Assembly: GCA_964030475.1 (NCBI GenBank)
Contig: CAXIPT010000016.1
Span: 310,001-374,000, forward strand
DNA length: 64,000 bases
DNA from: Tethya wilhelma
Taxonomy: Eukaryota; Porifera; Demospongiae; Tethyida; Tethyidae
Direction of reading: 5' to 3'
Shown here: positions 1-12,389 of the stretch, in pieces
Layout: the number at the start of each line of letters is the position of its first letter
How positions within the stretch are numbered: the stretch's first letter is position 1
The notes under the pieces: model-generated
Told to the model about the DNA's origin: nothing
Database searches by the model: none
What the model saw: the letters and a program-made list of their open reading frames with translations, nothing else
Made by a program: the position numbers and the translations under genes

Positions 1-1604
1 AGTCATGGATTGAAGAAGGAAAGTACATGTCTCACGACATTGTAAATGAATTAATCACCTTGATGGGTCACAGTGTTCTTAGAAATCTTTTGTTCCGAAT
101 CAAGAGTGTTGACCGCTGTTGGTTTGCCATAATTGTGGATGAGGTAACTGATGTAACATGCAATGAGCAACTTAGTCTGACCATCAGATATGTTAACGTT
201 GATTATGTTATCAGTGAAGATTCTGTTGGCCTGTTTAGTCTTCCCGATACAACTGCAAACACTCTGTACATGGCTGTAAAAGATCTGCTCATACGTTGTA
301 ACTTACCTTTATCACTATGCTGAGGACAGGCCTATAATGGAGCATCAGCCATGCAAAAAAAGAGGAAATGTCTTGCAACCCGCATTTAGAATGACGTCCC
401 AGTAGCTCTTCCTGTTCACTGTCTGGCACATTCACTAAATCTCTGTCTTCAAGATGTTTCACAACAAGTAGAACTTCTACGCGATGCTATGGATATTGTG
501 AGGGAAATAGTTAAATTACTTAAGTACTCTCCAAAGCGAGCACATCTGTTTAATGAAAAGCTGTTGCAGCCAAAGTGCGGTGCCAAGCCTCTTTGCCCTA
601 CTCAGAACGGTAGCTGTGGATGCAGTGATTAAGCAGTACTCTGTGTTAATGGATACCACGGTAGAAATTCATCATACTACTCATGATGAATATGGTTTAA
701 AAGCTGCTGGAGTTCTATCTGCTCTTGAGATGTTTGAAATATTAAAATTATGTCATCTGCTTTTTGGCATTGCTGAAGAAACATCTAAAGCCTTGCAAGC
801 AAAGGATACCTCTGTAAAGGAAGCAGTTTCAGCTGCAAGTCTAACAAGATCGTTTTATCAACGACAGCAATCTGATGAAGCCTTTGATGAGTTTTATAAA
901 CGGGTTGTATATATATAGTTCAAACTGGTAAACTGGAAATTGGTGAGCCAAAACTGCCAAGGTATCGCAGACCTCCAAAACGGTTTGGTGGCAGTGATCC
1001 TCATCAATTTGATGAATCAAAGGAATATTTCCGACAAAAATAGTACTCAGCTTGTGACATTCTCATCCAAGAGTTGTTAGATAGGTTTGAGCAGAAAGAA
1101 TTTACGGAGCCAGTTCTTGCCATGGAGTCACTTTTGATCAAATCTGCAAATGGAGATCGTCATGAAGATGAATTGAAGACACTGAAACAATCGATGTTAA
1201 CAAGGATTTAAACTTTGACTCACTGGAAAGACACCTTGGAGTACTTGTAGATGTTATTCATCAGGCACTGCCACAAGTCAAAGAGAGTGACTAGCATTCA
1301 AACTATCTGTGATGCCATGAAATGTGATAAGTACAGAATCATGTTGTCAGAAGTTCATAAGCTCTTACGGCTTTACCTAACAGTACCCATTACCTCCTCT
1401 ACATCAAGGAGAGCATTCTCGATTTTAAGGCGTCTACTGACCTACTTGAGAGCAACCATGACAGAGCAAAGACTAAACAACTGCATGATACTTCACATCT
1501 ACAAAGACCTGATAGATACCTTGAATCTGTATGAAGTAGCAAGATACTTCATTTTGGCAAATGAGGAAAGAAGCAGATATTTTGGAAATTTTGTTCAACA
1601 ATAA
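1..1604 (+). pseudogene. Degenerate hAT-type transposase (DUF4371/ZMYM1-like)
   Basis: Cut-and-paste transposase of the hAT superfamily, in the DUF4371/ZMYM1-like branch. It enters from outside the left edge. Seen: a frame at 27-323 with 'VDEVTDVTCNEQLSL', the first catalytic-Asp region; in the same frame after a TGA at about 319-321 comes 'GQAYNGASAM', the RGQ-Y-DGASNM motif of the family, with the expected Arg replaced by the stop. Next come 'LPVHCLAHSLNLCLQDV' (about 400-455), a middle block at 600-918, and at 1251-1604 the C-terminal hAT dimerisation region ('SSTSRRAFSILRRL', ending 'NEERSRYFGNFVQQ'). There are at least two in-frame stops and several frameshifts, so no full protein can be made. 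The family call is firm; terminal repeats were not found. Confidence 0.85.
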
Positions 1605-2634
1605 TTTTTGTACTAATGTTTAATAATATGGGATAATGGTATGAAATGGAAGTGAAATTAAAACTAGCATATGAAGGCAAAATATGTCTCAAATGGCCCC
1701 AGAATCAATCTCAGAGCATCTAGAGTTTCAAATTTTTATGGGAGAGCATGACCCCCCTAGAGGGCAATGGGCTACGCCCATTGCATCGAAGAAGCCCTTC
1801 GAGACCTATATAGCCCCCCAATCTCAACTACCCTGAGCCACCGCTGAGTTTACATGTGTTAAATTGACATTCCTAATTACATGCTTCAAAATCCACCTTC
1901 TCCTCTACCATGGTTCATGATCATTCAACCAGTGAATGATGCAGCACCTATATGCAGAAAAGTCAGTATTCAAAGGGGTTTGTCCCACAAACTGATACTA
2001 TAATGGGAATGAGGCTACTTTCAGGGGTACTGGTGTAATATCACGTTCAGTTAAATCCTAGTGAATATGAAGCATAAAATTGTTTAGCCTTGTTTGAGAC
2101 AAAATAAAATGCAGGTAAGTTTTCAGTAATGGTAACCTCTTGTATCAGCTGATTCAGCTCATTTAGTTCAGTGTTCAGTCTTAATCAATAAATTTTTGTC
2201 AAGCCTCAACAAGATACATAAACAATCTTTGGTCTTTTCTAGCTAAAGAAGCTTATAACAGTTTTATTCAAGTTTATATAATCTGTCTTGCTCATGGTTT
2301 CTTAGAAGAATTGATATAGTACTCCTTCAGGAAGGTATACTTTAAGGCACTGATACTGTCTGACAGTGCATCAAACAATTGGTTTTGTCAAAGACAAGGC
2401 TTACCGATCACTGCAAGTGCTAAACTAGAAAAATTACTAATTAAGATCTCTCGGGCAAAATTGTTGAGTATTATACAATGAAGATTTGGACAAAGCATAC
2501 GATACAAACAAACAGTATTCCCAGACATCTATTCAAAATGTTACAAGTTTTCAAACAATATGTCTATAATTATACAGACATTCTTCAAATTTAACGACCA
2601 TTGTATTGTAGGTTTCAATGTAATCTTGCAGTGA
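1605..2634. other. No gene seen; AT-rich flank
   Basis: About 1 kb between two hAT relics with no coding signal on either strand. A GC-richer patch near 1740-1850 does not match anything else in the window that I can see. Confidence 0.5.
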
Positions 2635-2859
2635 TTAATTCTGTCTCTCTCCAAAAGAGTTTTTCAGTCGTGAAAACACACGCTCTGATGCAGCTGATGA
2701 CGGCTGCATGAGAAGAACCTGTTTGACAGCTTTGCTCCAGTTTGGTAAATTACTTTCATGATTTTTCCAAAACAAAAGTGGATCAAATGATGAATCAATG
2801 TCTTCTGCTGCTGCAACATATCGAGGAAACTCAGGTTTGTTAAGGCATGTAGGAGCCAT
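2635..2859 (-). pseudogene. hAT dimerisation-domain fragment
   Basis: A 74-residue open frame containing 'FPRYVAAAEDI' and 'QPSSAASERVFSRLKNSFG'. The S-A-A-S-E-R-V-F-S motif is the hallmark of the hAT C-terminal dimerisation region. The spacing and wording differ from the element at 1-1604, so this is a different hAT family. Only the 3' end survives; nothing upstream on the minus strand (above 2860) continues it. It is immediately followed by a palindromic MITE, which may have replaced the rest. Confidence 0.75.
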
Positions 2860-2941
2860 TTTGGCAATGCAATAGTTTGGTTAAGAATATCTTTGTACTA
2901 GTTTAATTTTAGGCATTTAAACTTGGTACAACACTGCCGTT

Positions 2942-3350
2942 TCTTCAGACACACCAAGTTTGAGCATCACGTGATAAAGGAGGCGGGGCTGGTCCTAATA
3001 AATGAACTTTTAAAATGTGCAACTGTAGCTAATTAGCCACACCCACCAAAATTTTTTTGTGACATAAGTGGGCAATGTATTGGTGGGTGGAACCTAGGGG
3101 TGGGGTAATTAGCTCTAGAGATATTCTAGTTTTGCATATTTAAGTAGGTGTGCAATTATTAGAATTTAAGGTTTTTGGAGCATTTATCCAAAACTAAAGT
3201 TCAATCCAGGCAGATATCAAGCAATTGTATCAAAATTTGGTAGGCATGGCTAATTAGCTACAGTTGCGCATTTTTAAAAGTGCATTTATCTGGACTAGCC
3301 CCGCCCCCTATGATCACATGATGCTTAAACTTGGTGTGTGTGTGAAGACA
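2942..3350. repeat. Palindromic MITE with about 110-bp arms
   Basis: The left arm (2942-3055) and the reverse complement of the right arm (3230-3350) read the same way: an ACACACCAAGTTTGAGCATCA block, a GGCGGGGCT block, a stretch around CACTTTTAAAA, then CAACTGTAGCTAATTAGCCA. There is no coding capacity. The structure is a non-autonomous foldback/TIR element. I could not fix a target duplication, so the superfamily is open. Confidence 0.8.
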
Positions 3351-3769
3351 CTCCAGTGGTAAATATTTGTACCAGGTTTCAATGCTTAGAAATAAACCAT
3401 TACAAAGATATCGTTAACTAAACTTTTGCATTGCCGTTACATTCCTTAACTGACCTGAGAACTCCTCCTGTAGATCAGAAATTACAGGTGAGAGAAAAGG
3501 AAATGATTTTATATAGTCTACAGTGGTCACACTTGGATTCATTTCACTCAGTTTGAAAGGTGAAAAAGTCTAGCTGCCTTGAATGCTTGAATAGCCACAC
3601 TCATGTTTGTAGATATCTGTTGGAATAGTATGTTATTCCTGGATGTACACAGGATTTTGCATGTTCAATGAAATCATCTTTCACAACAACATTTCCACCG
3701 GAAATTTCGTTAGCTACAGCTTCTAGGTTAGGATAACGTGCTTGTCTAGTTGCAGTATTGAGGGTGCTT

Positions 3770-4040
3770 ACACTGCACAAAAAGTTGAATTTCCTAGTTC
3801 ATTTAATCAGTAAATCTGTAGTGGATGTAGGTCCCGAATTTCTTGCAGTAACTCTTGAAAGGAAACGTGATATGCCCTACACTTTTCTTGCAGCATAGGA
3901 CACACCACATTTTGTGTACATTTGTAACAAAGGAAATGTGAAATGTCCTGTACACTATATACCTATAGCTAATTTCATTTGAAACTCACATGATGTGTTG
4001 AGCATGCATGCTATATATTATGGAGATTTAGTATACTACA
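3770..4040 (+). repeat. Direct repeat copy a (stray CACTA subterminal DNA)
   Basis: About 270 bp nearly identical, in the same orientation, to 6519-6799, which lies just beyond the 3' end of the CACTA transposase. Both copies share ACACTGCACAAAAAGTTGAA at the start and GGAGATTTAGTATACTACA at the end. Inference: a piece of the element's subterminal region, either a solo end or a deletion derivative. Confidence 0.75.
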
Positions 4041-4071
4041 TGACATTAATTTTTATTCTATGTGTAACCAT

Positions 4072-4254
4072 TATTCCCAGTACAGTAGTACTGGGTACAT
4101 AGGAATGGCACGGATGGCCCATTAGCGCAATACAAATATTCACGCGAATAACTCCGCAAAAAATGAGCGCTTGACACTAAAAGGCTTCTCAAGCTACTAT
4201 TTAGCTCTTTCTCTCTCTAATGAGCCCAAAAACATGGCCTAAAACCATCGCTGA
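4072..4254 (+). repeat. Hairpin-headed repeat family, truncated copy 1
   Basis: Starts TATT followed by a 20-base hairpin (4076-4095; stem CCCAGTAC/GTACTGGG, one base differing from other copies in the loop region), then the family body 'GGAATGGCACGGATGGCCCA'. Fuller copies are at 24217-24897 and 31161-31748, an inverted copy at 62099-62602. The copy stops at the N at 4255. Confidence 0.8.
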
Positions 4255-4255
4255 N

Positions 4256-4360
4256 GAGCATGTATGAAGACCAAAAGCAAGAAATTGACAAAGCTATTGT
4301 GGGTATTGGAGAGTACCAACTGACTTCCCCTTACAAGTCTTATGGAATTCAAACACTGGT
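4256..4360 (+). pseudogene. Fragment of SWIM-type MULE transposase
   Basis: Right after the N at 4255 the plus strand reads 'MYEDQKQEIDKAIVGIGEY', which aligns with 'MMHEQRQEIERAVINSGEY' in the transposase relic at 59864-61940. About 35 codons are recognisable before similarity fades. Its abrupt start at an N suggests an assembly join or an extreme truncation. Confidence 0.7.
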
Positions 4361-4850
4361 TTAAGAAAAACCAAAAACAACGAGAGATCGCTTTCAGAAG
4401 CTGATTCTTAATTGAATGAATAAACTTGGTATCTTTGTCTTCAGTCGCTTTTGGCATCGGATTTTCATGTCTCTTGTCCATACAGGACGGAAAGTGCCTT
4501 CTCAGTATGGCCGCCATTAATTTCTAAACTCATGCATTATTCATGAATACTTGGGAATTCAAGTTGACAACCCTTTCCACAAAGGCAAGTGGGCATCATT
4601 TGGAATCTACAGCTTACCTGACAAGTGCTGAACTCTACCTTTCTTCAATATCTACTTTGCTACTATTGAATAAGCAACTTAGCACTGAAGGCAACAAAGT
4701 TTTTTGATGCCACTGCTCCACCTGTAGTAATGCCAGGTCCTGCAAATTCAGTAAGCTAGCACCGTCACACATCCAGTCCGACACACACTCTGATAGATGG
4801 CACAAACTCATTGATAGAATTATGAAAAAATGAGAGCAAACAAGAATAAA

Positions 4851-5060
4851 AACATTGAAAATGTAATGAAACACAGGAATGGCCAAATCATAAAAAAGAA
4901 AGCAAACAAGTGGAATGGCTGTTAAAAATTCTTCCTGTGGGCGGACTTGACACAGTAAAAAGACTAGAAAGATTCTTTACACACTCTTAACAGCCATTCC
5001 ACTTGTTTGCTTTCTTTCTTTGATTTGGCCATTTCTGTGTCTCATTACATTTCAATGTTT
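4851..5060. repeat. Foldback MITE family FB, copy 1
   Basis: Two arms of about 80 bp in inverted orientation: left reads ...ACACAGGAATGGCCAAAT...TGGAATGGCTGTTA, right is the reverse complement (AACAGCCATTCCA...CATTACATTT), around a unique centre of about 60 bp. Other copies: 25044-25280, 35548-35790, 46110-46341, 47200-47420 (divergent), 53768-53998, and a half copy at 51451-51592. Confidence 0.85.
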
Positions 5061-6518
5061 TTCACTCTTGTACAGCTATAGTAGAAGGGCTATACTACAT
5101 TTCTATGGTCCCTAGAACACATCAAATGTTATACTACCAAGTTAGGGGTGATATCAATCAACCATATTTTGTCGAATACCAACACAAGCAATTTGGTATC
5201 TTTTAAGAGCTAGCACTTGGCCTTCCAAAAAATGCTAAGCTATAGCTTCTACTAGCTCTATAAGTGACCTTTGACTGATTGTAGGGAGAGCTGGCTTAGC
5301 AATTTTTTTATATGAATATCATCCCCTATATGGCCCCATACAAAAACAAAATTTGTGATAAACTGTAGATGTTTATGGGGACTTTCTGTAGACTAAATAG
5401 TACCATTTTTGTTCTAATGTACGTATTTACTAAGTCTTACTTCCTGACTGACTTATTTGAAGAGAATTTCCATAGAACCTGAATGTGTTGAACCGACTTT
5501 GACAGCACAAAATTAAAGTAAGTTCTTTTCATGGGTTCTACATTCCCTGATACTTGTTTTGATCTCTAATAGGCCTAAACAAACTAGAAAGGTCTTATAC
5601 TAAGTGTATAAATTCATGTATTACAATGCAACCATCTTTGTATGTAGAGTTCAAAGGTCATTATCCAAGTGATTGTGATTGTCATGCACATACGCATATA
5701 CGCATTAGCCTCCTCCAACATAGTGAAGTGCATGTATAGCTGCTACTCAAACTTTTTGTAGGTACTATATAACCAATCTCTGATAGTCTCCACACTGTAG
5801 TGTTGAAAGAAGTATTGTAATGGAACAAGTAGTAAAAATTTCAAAAAAATATGTAGTATAGGAATAGGCAGGGCAGTAAAAAGTACTGGAACAAATCATG
5901 TCTCCATTTCGGCACGACTCTCATTAAATCAGAATATACGGTATAGTTAGCGCTGAGCATGAGTTTCAATATGCATTGTTTGCATTTCTCCATTGACTTG
6001 AAGAATTTTTTTGCAGCAACCGCAGCAACTAGACGTGACCTTATGGTTAATTTAGCAGTTCATCAACATTTTTTACCTTACGTGCAAAAGGACTATTTTT
6101 CAATGCAATTTAGGCCACTATTCGTTGAAAATTAGTTTCTCATCCCCCGCTCGCATGACACTAATACCCCCGCTTGGAACTCATTATTTTGCCATTATGT
6201 CTACTGCGCATGCGCAATTATCATATGAGCCAGCACGTTTTTGAGACTCAGAGATGTTGAACTTCACAGTGTACAACAAAACCAGGTGGAAAACGCTAGT
6301 CCATTGGCGAATTTAACCTGTAAACCCTCCAGATGTGACCTTTCGAGGATTTTTTCATCAGGAATCAACAAGATTTGTTCAATGTGAACCTCAGTCTCAA
6401 ACGGCGGCACGGCTACAGTTGGAGACAACCTACGTTGGTAGAAGCAAAGACAAGTTGGACGTGGTGGACTCTGACTTGAAGGTACTAGAGGTCACAAGTT
6501 TGTTCGGTCTTTACGCTA
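5061..6518. other. No gene seen
   Basis: AT-rich non-coding sequence. The open frame at 6335-6649 runs through the CACTA subterminal repeat and is probably not a gene. A stretch near 6120-6250 is GC-richer, with no recognisable protein. Confidence 0.45.
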
Positions 6519-6799
6519 ACACTGCACAAAAAGTTGAATTTCCTATAGTTCATTTAATCAGTAAATCTGTAGTGGATGTAGGTCCCGAATTTCCTGCAGT
6601 AATTCTTGAAAGGAAACGTGATATACCCTACACTTTTCCTGCAGCATAGGACACACCACATTTTGTGTACATTTGTAACAAAGGAAATGTGAAATGTCCT
6701 ATAAACTATATCTATAGCTATTTTCATTTGAAACTCATGCATGATTGTGATGTGTTGAGCATGCATGCTATATTTATTATGGAGATTTAGTATACTACA
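6519..6799 (+). repeat. Direct repeat copy b; CACTA subterminal region
   Basis: Near-identical partner of 3770-4040, about 120 bp beyond the stop codon of the CACTA transposase. It carries repeated GGAAA-N-GTGA-like motifs ('AAGGAAACGTGATAT', 'AAAGGAAATGTGAAATGTCC'). Related motifs appear in inverse orientation at 12330-12370, past the other gene of the pair. Such subterminal repeats are typical transposase-binding regions of CACTA elements. That these mark the element's two ends is inference. Confidence 0.55.
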
Positions 6800-6915
6800 C
6801 GAGAGACAAAAAATTAATGATGACAACATTAAAATTAATATTAAATAAAATTAATGTCAGCATAATACATGCATACAAGTTTAAGTGATAAGCTAAACAT
6901 AATAACTCAATGCAG

Positions 6916-9900
6916 CTAAAAATTGATACAAGGACACACAATTAAAGCAGATTCTCCATTCAGTTTTGTTACCAGAGAAGCAGTCCTGCATTGTATCAAT
7001 TGAATCGGTACAATACTGTAAATACTATCGGTCTCAAAAATATTAGAGCACCAAACAGTGAGAGGCTTTCCCAACTTCAGCATCTGGGGGTGAAACTTGT
7101 ACCAGGATAGAGCAACTAAGAGAAATGAACGATGTTCTCCATTTATATTGGGTTGATGCAAAAGCAGTGAATCGATCCTAGCAGGTCGAACTAGATTGTC
7201 GGATGATACTAAATCCTCAACAATAGATGACAGTGGGAATCCAAACAGGTCACGGTTCCATGTTGCTAAAACAATTGATGAGGAGTGTGAGTGACTGTTA
7301 TGACTACCCAAAACCTTTCCCTGAAAAGTGACAGATATGTATTTCCAACATATACTTGGCATGTCGATGCTAGACGGTGTTACAGAAAGTAACTTTGTAT
7401 AGAGCTCTTGAAGTGCTTGTGTCTGTAAGGAGCTCAGGATATACTTTGACCGGCAACTTGGCAAAACCATAGTAGTTTTATCATATTCCCATGATGACAG
7501 TGAGCTGCTGGCACTACTGGGTAAAATTGTGTCAGCCAAAGATCCAACGAGATGTCTTGGTCCAGCAAGGGTGTTGCATTGCATTGAAGCAAAGTGAGGA
7601 TAAAAGCTTTCACTGAATTCACTTGGGAGTTGTGAAGAGAGCACTAAGGTGTCGTTAACAAACCTTTCAACAAGCTGGGGTTCAATACACCTGTTGTTCG
7701 TTGAAACATTTTCGAGTATTCCATTATAACGTTCAAATGCATAGACCCAAAATCCATGAGGCGGACCAAAATCTTCAATACATGATTTTATATGTCCATG
7801 TAGGTGCATGTTGAGGGTTATCTCGTTTTTCCCATAGAGCTCCTCAACCTTCTTACAAAATCGGATCAGCAAAGCATCTCCTAGTTGAAGTTCAGTCTTT
7901 GTGAGAGTGTGTTTGCATAGTATTCTGCATCCTAGAACAAAGTGACGCCAACATTCCAGATCAGAAGTATTGAGAATATCGAAAAGAACCATTGTTGAAT
8001 AATACAGTGTCCAATTCTTCCACTGGTCTGCAGAGAATGACGAAAATCCTGATTGTATTTTAACTGGTATTCGTCCAATTCCAGGTGGAACTAATATCTT
8101 GTCAACTCTTTCTTGGATTACTTTAAAATCGTGGTCTTTTAAGATCAATCTAGGGATCCAAATATATTGCATGATGCGCTTTGAAGTTCCTAAAAAGAGA
8201 TTATGCATAGGGTCTACGACCAGCATTCTGGGAGCATCAAAATAAGGTAACTGTAGGAGTGATGAATATCGAAAACCAGCCTGAGATTCCTTACGTTCTT
8301 GTTCAGCTTGTGAAGTGAAAGTTCGCATTCCCAGAGCAACACGTCGATGAGTTTTACCATCTCGATTTGGCCAACTATCTCTCTCAAATCCAGAAAAATC
8401 AAAATTACCAAAGTCACCAGGAAATCTTTTAAAACACCGTGAACAAGCAAAGCGAGCTGTGTGACCCATAAATCCACAGACTTTGCGTCCTGCCGGTATG
8501 TCACAAGCCACACAGAGGAGGACACACTTGAAATTTTTAGTTTGTCCATTACAACAAAGAAGCTGTTTTCCTGATGAGTAAAAGATCTTTAACTCTTCAA
8601 CCATTGGATTTAGAAAGGAGTTAATGTCATGTGGAGGTTCAGATGGACCAGGAATTAATCCAATAAGTAACACATTTTCTTGTTTGTATCTGACACCACG
8701 TGGTAGATTCAGAATCACACAGTATAGTGCACCAACTGAGTAACCTTTCAGATGCTTATATGGTTGAAAGAAGTCCATGTTCAATATTAACGCTAGATTG
8801 TTAGGTTCAGAGAGAAATGGACTTTCGTTACAATTCATAAATGCTTGCCACATCTTTCCATCATACACATCTGAATAGCTCTCTACCGTTGGTCTTTGAC
8901 GCCATTCTTCACACCATCTGTCAACATTGGGTCTCTGTGTAATTTGCTGCAAGGTTGTTTCTACACCAAGATAGCAGTAAACCAAGAAAGGGTATAGGAT
9001 ACGTTTTCCTCCTATAAGTTGGATAGATTTCATGAGTAGAGCCTGACAGCTTCCTCTTCTACTTCGGTGTGGATGGTCAGGGTATTGTCGATATGAGCAA
9101 AGTTTACTTCTTTGACTTGCAGATGCACCTTCAATAGAGTCTTTAATTGTGTAAATATTGAAGCATTTGCGACACACAACATACCGTATAAACTCTAGTC
9201 TATTGACAAAGTGCCTCTTTGCTTTGTAGAGTGTAGATGGGAAGCACTCAACTATCTGCTTGCTTAGGTTAGTGAAACGTGACAAGACTAGAAGAAAAGT
9301 AGCAATGAAACGAAAGAGGCAGTCAACAGCTCGATTCGGGAGATGATAAGCAGCTTGTAATTGGAGGAGAAACAGAGTTATCCACCTTACAATAGCAAAG
9401 TGTTCTGTGGGCATGCTTCGTATGACTGTGAAATCCCTAGGTTCGCCTTCTCCAATGTCACATTCGAAGGTTCTAGATGTTTCTTCATCATCAACCCATA
9501 TTTCTTCTTCTTCATCAGGAATGTGCTCACCTTCTGAGAGTAATAAATCACCTGAGGCTATAAAAATTAAAAAATAAACCAATTACACCTTGTAAATTCA
9601 TGCATGAGCAGGAGGAAAATACAAACATGACTTACACTCATTATTGTACTCCATTTCCTCGAACTCATCTTGTAGTGGGGTAGCCGTATCATCATTTGGG
9701 CATGAAGTACTAAATGTGAGTGTTGATGATGGAGAGTTTGCCGAGTCTGAATCTGAACTGTCAGTAGCAGCACTGGGCCATCGTTTTTGGATTGTACTCC
9801 ACGTACTACTTTTCTGCATACAGTTTAATAATAATTCAACTAAGTCACTCATCATCCCCGCACAACCATCCGCTAGATTTACATACATACAGACAGACTC

Positions 9901-10174
9901 AGTAGCTACCCAAACCAGCCTAGCTAGCTAGTAGTTGCCTAGCTCATAGATACTATATTAATATAGTATCTATGCCTTACTCTGGCTAGCGAGACTCTCT
10001 ATGCCTAGCTAGCTACAACTTGAAATACAAATGATCATGACTGACCTGGTTGAAGTAGAGTCTTTTGTGTGATTTGAATGTTTTGAGGGACAACGACTGC
10101 TCACAATGAGGACAAATCCTCCTTTTACTCTTGTAACGTGACAGGCCCGCACTATTTTCTGTGTCAAGTTCCAT
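6916..10174 (-). CDS. CACTA/EnSpm (tnp2-type) transposase, three exons, apparently intact
   Basis: DDE transposase of the CACTA superfamily (Transposase_21/tnp2-like), which excises and reinserts its element. Exon 1 is 10174-10046 (ATG choice gives 43 codons, phase 0), exon 2 is 9813-9636 (phase 1), exon 3 is 9557-6916. All splice sites are GT-AG and the phases agree, giving 982 aa without a stop. Exon 1 holds a C2H2-like finger, 'CPHCEQSLSLKTFKSHKRLYF'-type. Exon 2 is Ser/Asp-rich. Exon 3 carries 'LNMDFFQPYKH' (about residue 361, first Asp), 'ACSRCFKRFPG' (about 474), 'VDPMHNLFLGT' (about 553, second Asp) and 'FERYNG' (about 711, Glu). It diverges from the gene at 10339, and the two probably belong to one element. 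The family call is firm; activity is not shown. Confidence 0.92.
9945..9974. repeat. 30-bp perfect palindrome in transposase intron 1
   Basis: Positions 9945-9974 read identically on both strands (centre ATATTAATAT). It lies inside the intron 9814-10045 and is flanked by CCTAGCTAGCTA repeats on both sides (9918-9930 and 10002-10015). Confidence 0.9.
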
Positions 10175-10338
10175 TTCTAGAGTCTCAGTAAGATAAAAGC
10201 ATTTCTAATTAAAGCACATGGTACCGCGCCCAATACCACACCTACTTTGATGAGCCCGCGCTGCTGACTTTGCAATTTTTGAAGTGAAAGATTTTTTTGT
10301 GTGTGACAAAGACGAAAGACAAAAGGAAACTGCTAGGC
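10175..10338. promoter_or_regulatory. Divergent intergenic region of the CACTA gene pair
   Basis: 164 bp separate the two start codons, so both promoters must lie here or overlap the 5' exons. I see no clear TATA box. A shared bidirectional promoter is inference from the head-to-head arrangement. Confidence 0.45.
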
Positions 10339-12040
10339 ATGTCTCGTAAAGACTTGATAGACACTGGAGGGTACGCCAGTGGTGAAATTCTAGCTAGTGA
10401 CTCTGATCTCTCAGAAATCGACAATGACCCCGCCAATTTTGCGGACTCTCCACCGAGAGACTCTGAGACCGCTGAACTTCTTTCGGAAGCAGAAGAAGTA
10501 CTACGAGCACTTAAGAGGCCATCATCCACTGAGAGCAGTCGAAAGCGTGTTCTTCCCTTGTCTAGTGAACCAAGTGACTCTGAACATGAGACTGAGACTC
10601 CAAGTTCTGCTCTTATCAAGTCGTCCGCTGCCAGCTGCTCAAAAACTACACCTAGAAATACAAGTAAGGCTAAAAAGGGAACCATGACACCACAATCAAC
10701 CATTTCTAAACTTAGCAAGCGTCCATCTTTTGACAAAACTCCAGCCAGAAAAGCCCCCCTAACCACTCCTAAGCCTAGCAAGCGTGCATCTTTTGACAAA
10801 ACTCCATCCAGAAAAGCCCCCTATATAGAGAGATCCAGCCACTCGACTCATAGTCCAAAACGCAAGACCCCACCTTCTAATAATGATCGTTCTGATGGTA
10901 TTATGGGCATGTTAAGTGAAATAAGCAATAAGCTTTGCCAAGTGGTTAACCGAATGGACCAACAGGAAACACGACTAGAATCTATTGAAAAACAGGTGAA
11001 ACGACATGCTTCTTCATCTAGTGGCTCATCTTCTACTGAGTATTCTGCCAAAAAGATTCCTCCAATTATTCGTGTAAGTATATATGTGTTACATTGCAAT
11101 GCACACAGTTAAGTATACTTAGTATTGATTTCTTTTCTCTCGTCACATACACCGCTCTTATTTTTACATATGTCTATGTTTAGTCAGAAGTTCGTAGTAT
11201 GTACCGTACTTTAATTGAGGAAGACGAAAATTTCCAAGGATATAATACTGATCTTGGGTAAGTAGTAATCCACTATCAGCATTACATGTACATGCAGTTA
11301 CTATACATGTCTCTTCTCTTTCTACATTTTTTGTGTACGTCTGTAATTATAGAACCTCATTTAAAGATGACGAAAACGTCAAAATTACAGACAGACTTGC
11401 TCGTGAGGTTAAATCTGCAAATGCTTCATTTCAAATGGGATCGATTAGAGGTCAGCAAGCTACATGTTGATGTCAGCATTAATTTTGTATGTTTACATGA
11501 CACATTGTACAAATCTTCTTTCATGCAGCTGCAGCTTATACTTACTATAGAAGTCTCTGCCAAGAGCAATCACTTCAAAGAAGAGGAATGAAAGGAACCC
11601 GAGACCAGAAGAGAAGGAGGAGGGAACGGATTAATAGGGTACATATTTTGTGAACCAGAATGATATACAGTGATCACCAAGTGTACTCTATATGCTTCTT
11701 TATGATATTATAGAAATTGCACAACCGAGTATCAATGCTCAGCAAATCAGACCTGCCTGACAAAGACAAATCAATGTGGATGTCTGTGCTTGTTCCTGGG
11801 TTTATTTCAAGTGACTACAGCTGTAGTGATTCAGAGGATGATGCCTTAGTTACACAGCCACTAGAGTGGAGATCTAAGAAAGTTACTGAGTTCTTTTACA
11901 AGCTAGACGTATTTATTGAGGAAGAAAAGTCTCCACAAGCAAGAAAGCAAACCAAAGAGAGAGTTCTTGCCGAGCATTCTTCATCTCGATCTACTCCTAA
12001 TGGAAAATTTCCTTCATGGGCTCTTGGTGGTAGTCATTGA
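10339..12040 (+). CDS. Five-exon accessory protein of the CACTA element
   Basis: Exons 10339-11073, 11184-11257, 11353-11450, 11529-11638 and 11714-12040. All introns are GT-AG and the phases join cleanly to 447 aa. The chosen ATG gives MSRKDLIDTGGY; a longer frame upstream would need a non-ATG start. Seen: an acidic/Ser-rich N-terminus, two near-copies of a basic repeat around 'KRPSFDKTPARKAP' and 'KRASFDKTPSRKAP', a short amphipathic stretch 'LSEISNKLCQVVNRMD...ESIEKQVK' that could be a coiled coil, and a basic 'KRRRRERINR' tract followed by 'SKSDLPDKDKSMWMS'. I do not know a named family. Inference: a DNA-binding or regulatory partner like TNPA-type proteins of plant CACTA elements, based on position and the basic tract only. 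Confidence 0.75.
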
Positions 12041-12389
12041 CAATGTACCAAAGAAGTGAACTAGGATATTATGCCATTGTATTCATGTGCTTTCAAGAAT
12101 TGATTCAACATTTATTGTATGACAGTTTGATTCAACATTTGTCAATTATAATTCTAGGAAACTTGAAGGAAATGTGATAGAAATATGAATTTACTGCATC
12201 ATTAATCATGCATGATATGCAAGCAGAAAGCAACTGGAAATTTGACCTGTCCTTTAGAAATCTGCTACCTAAAATTACGCCCTATCCTCTGAAGGAAATT
12301 CAGAATGACAGGTCAAATTTACAGCAATGTGGACATGTGTATACCATTTCACCTTTCCTACAGGAATACTGCTGTAATCATACAGTGAG

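Noticed and set aside
6335..6649. 104-codon plus-strand frame
   Set aside because: Its second half is the CACTA subterminal repeat also present at 3770-4040, where the frame is not kept.
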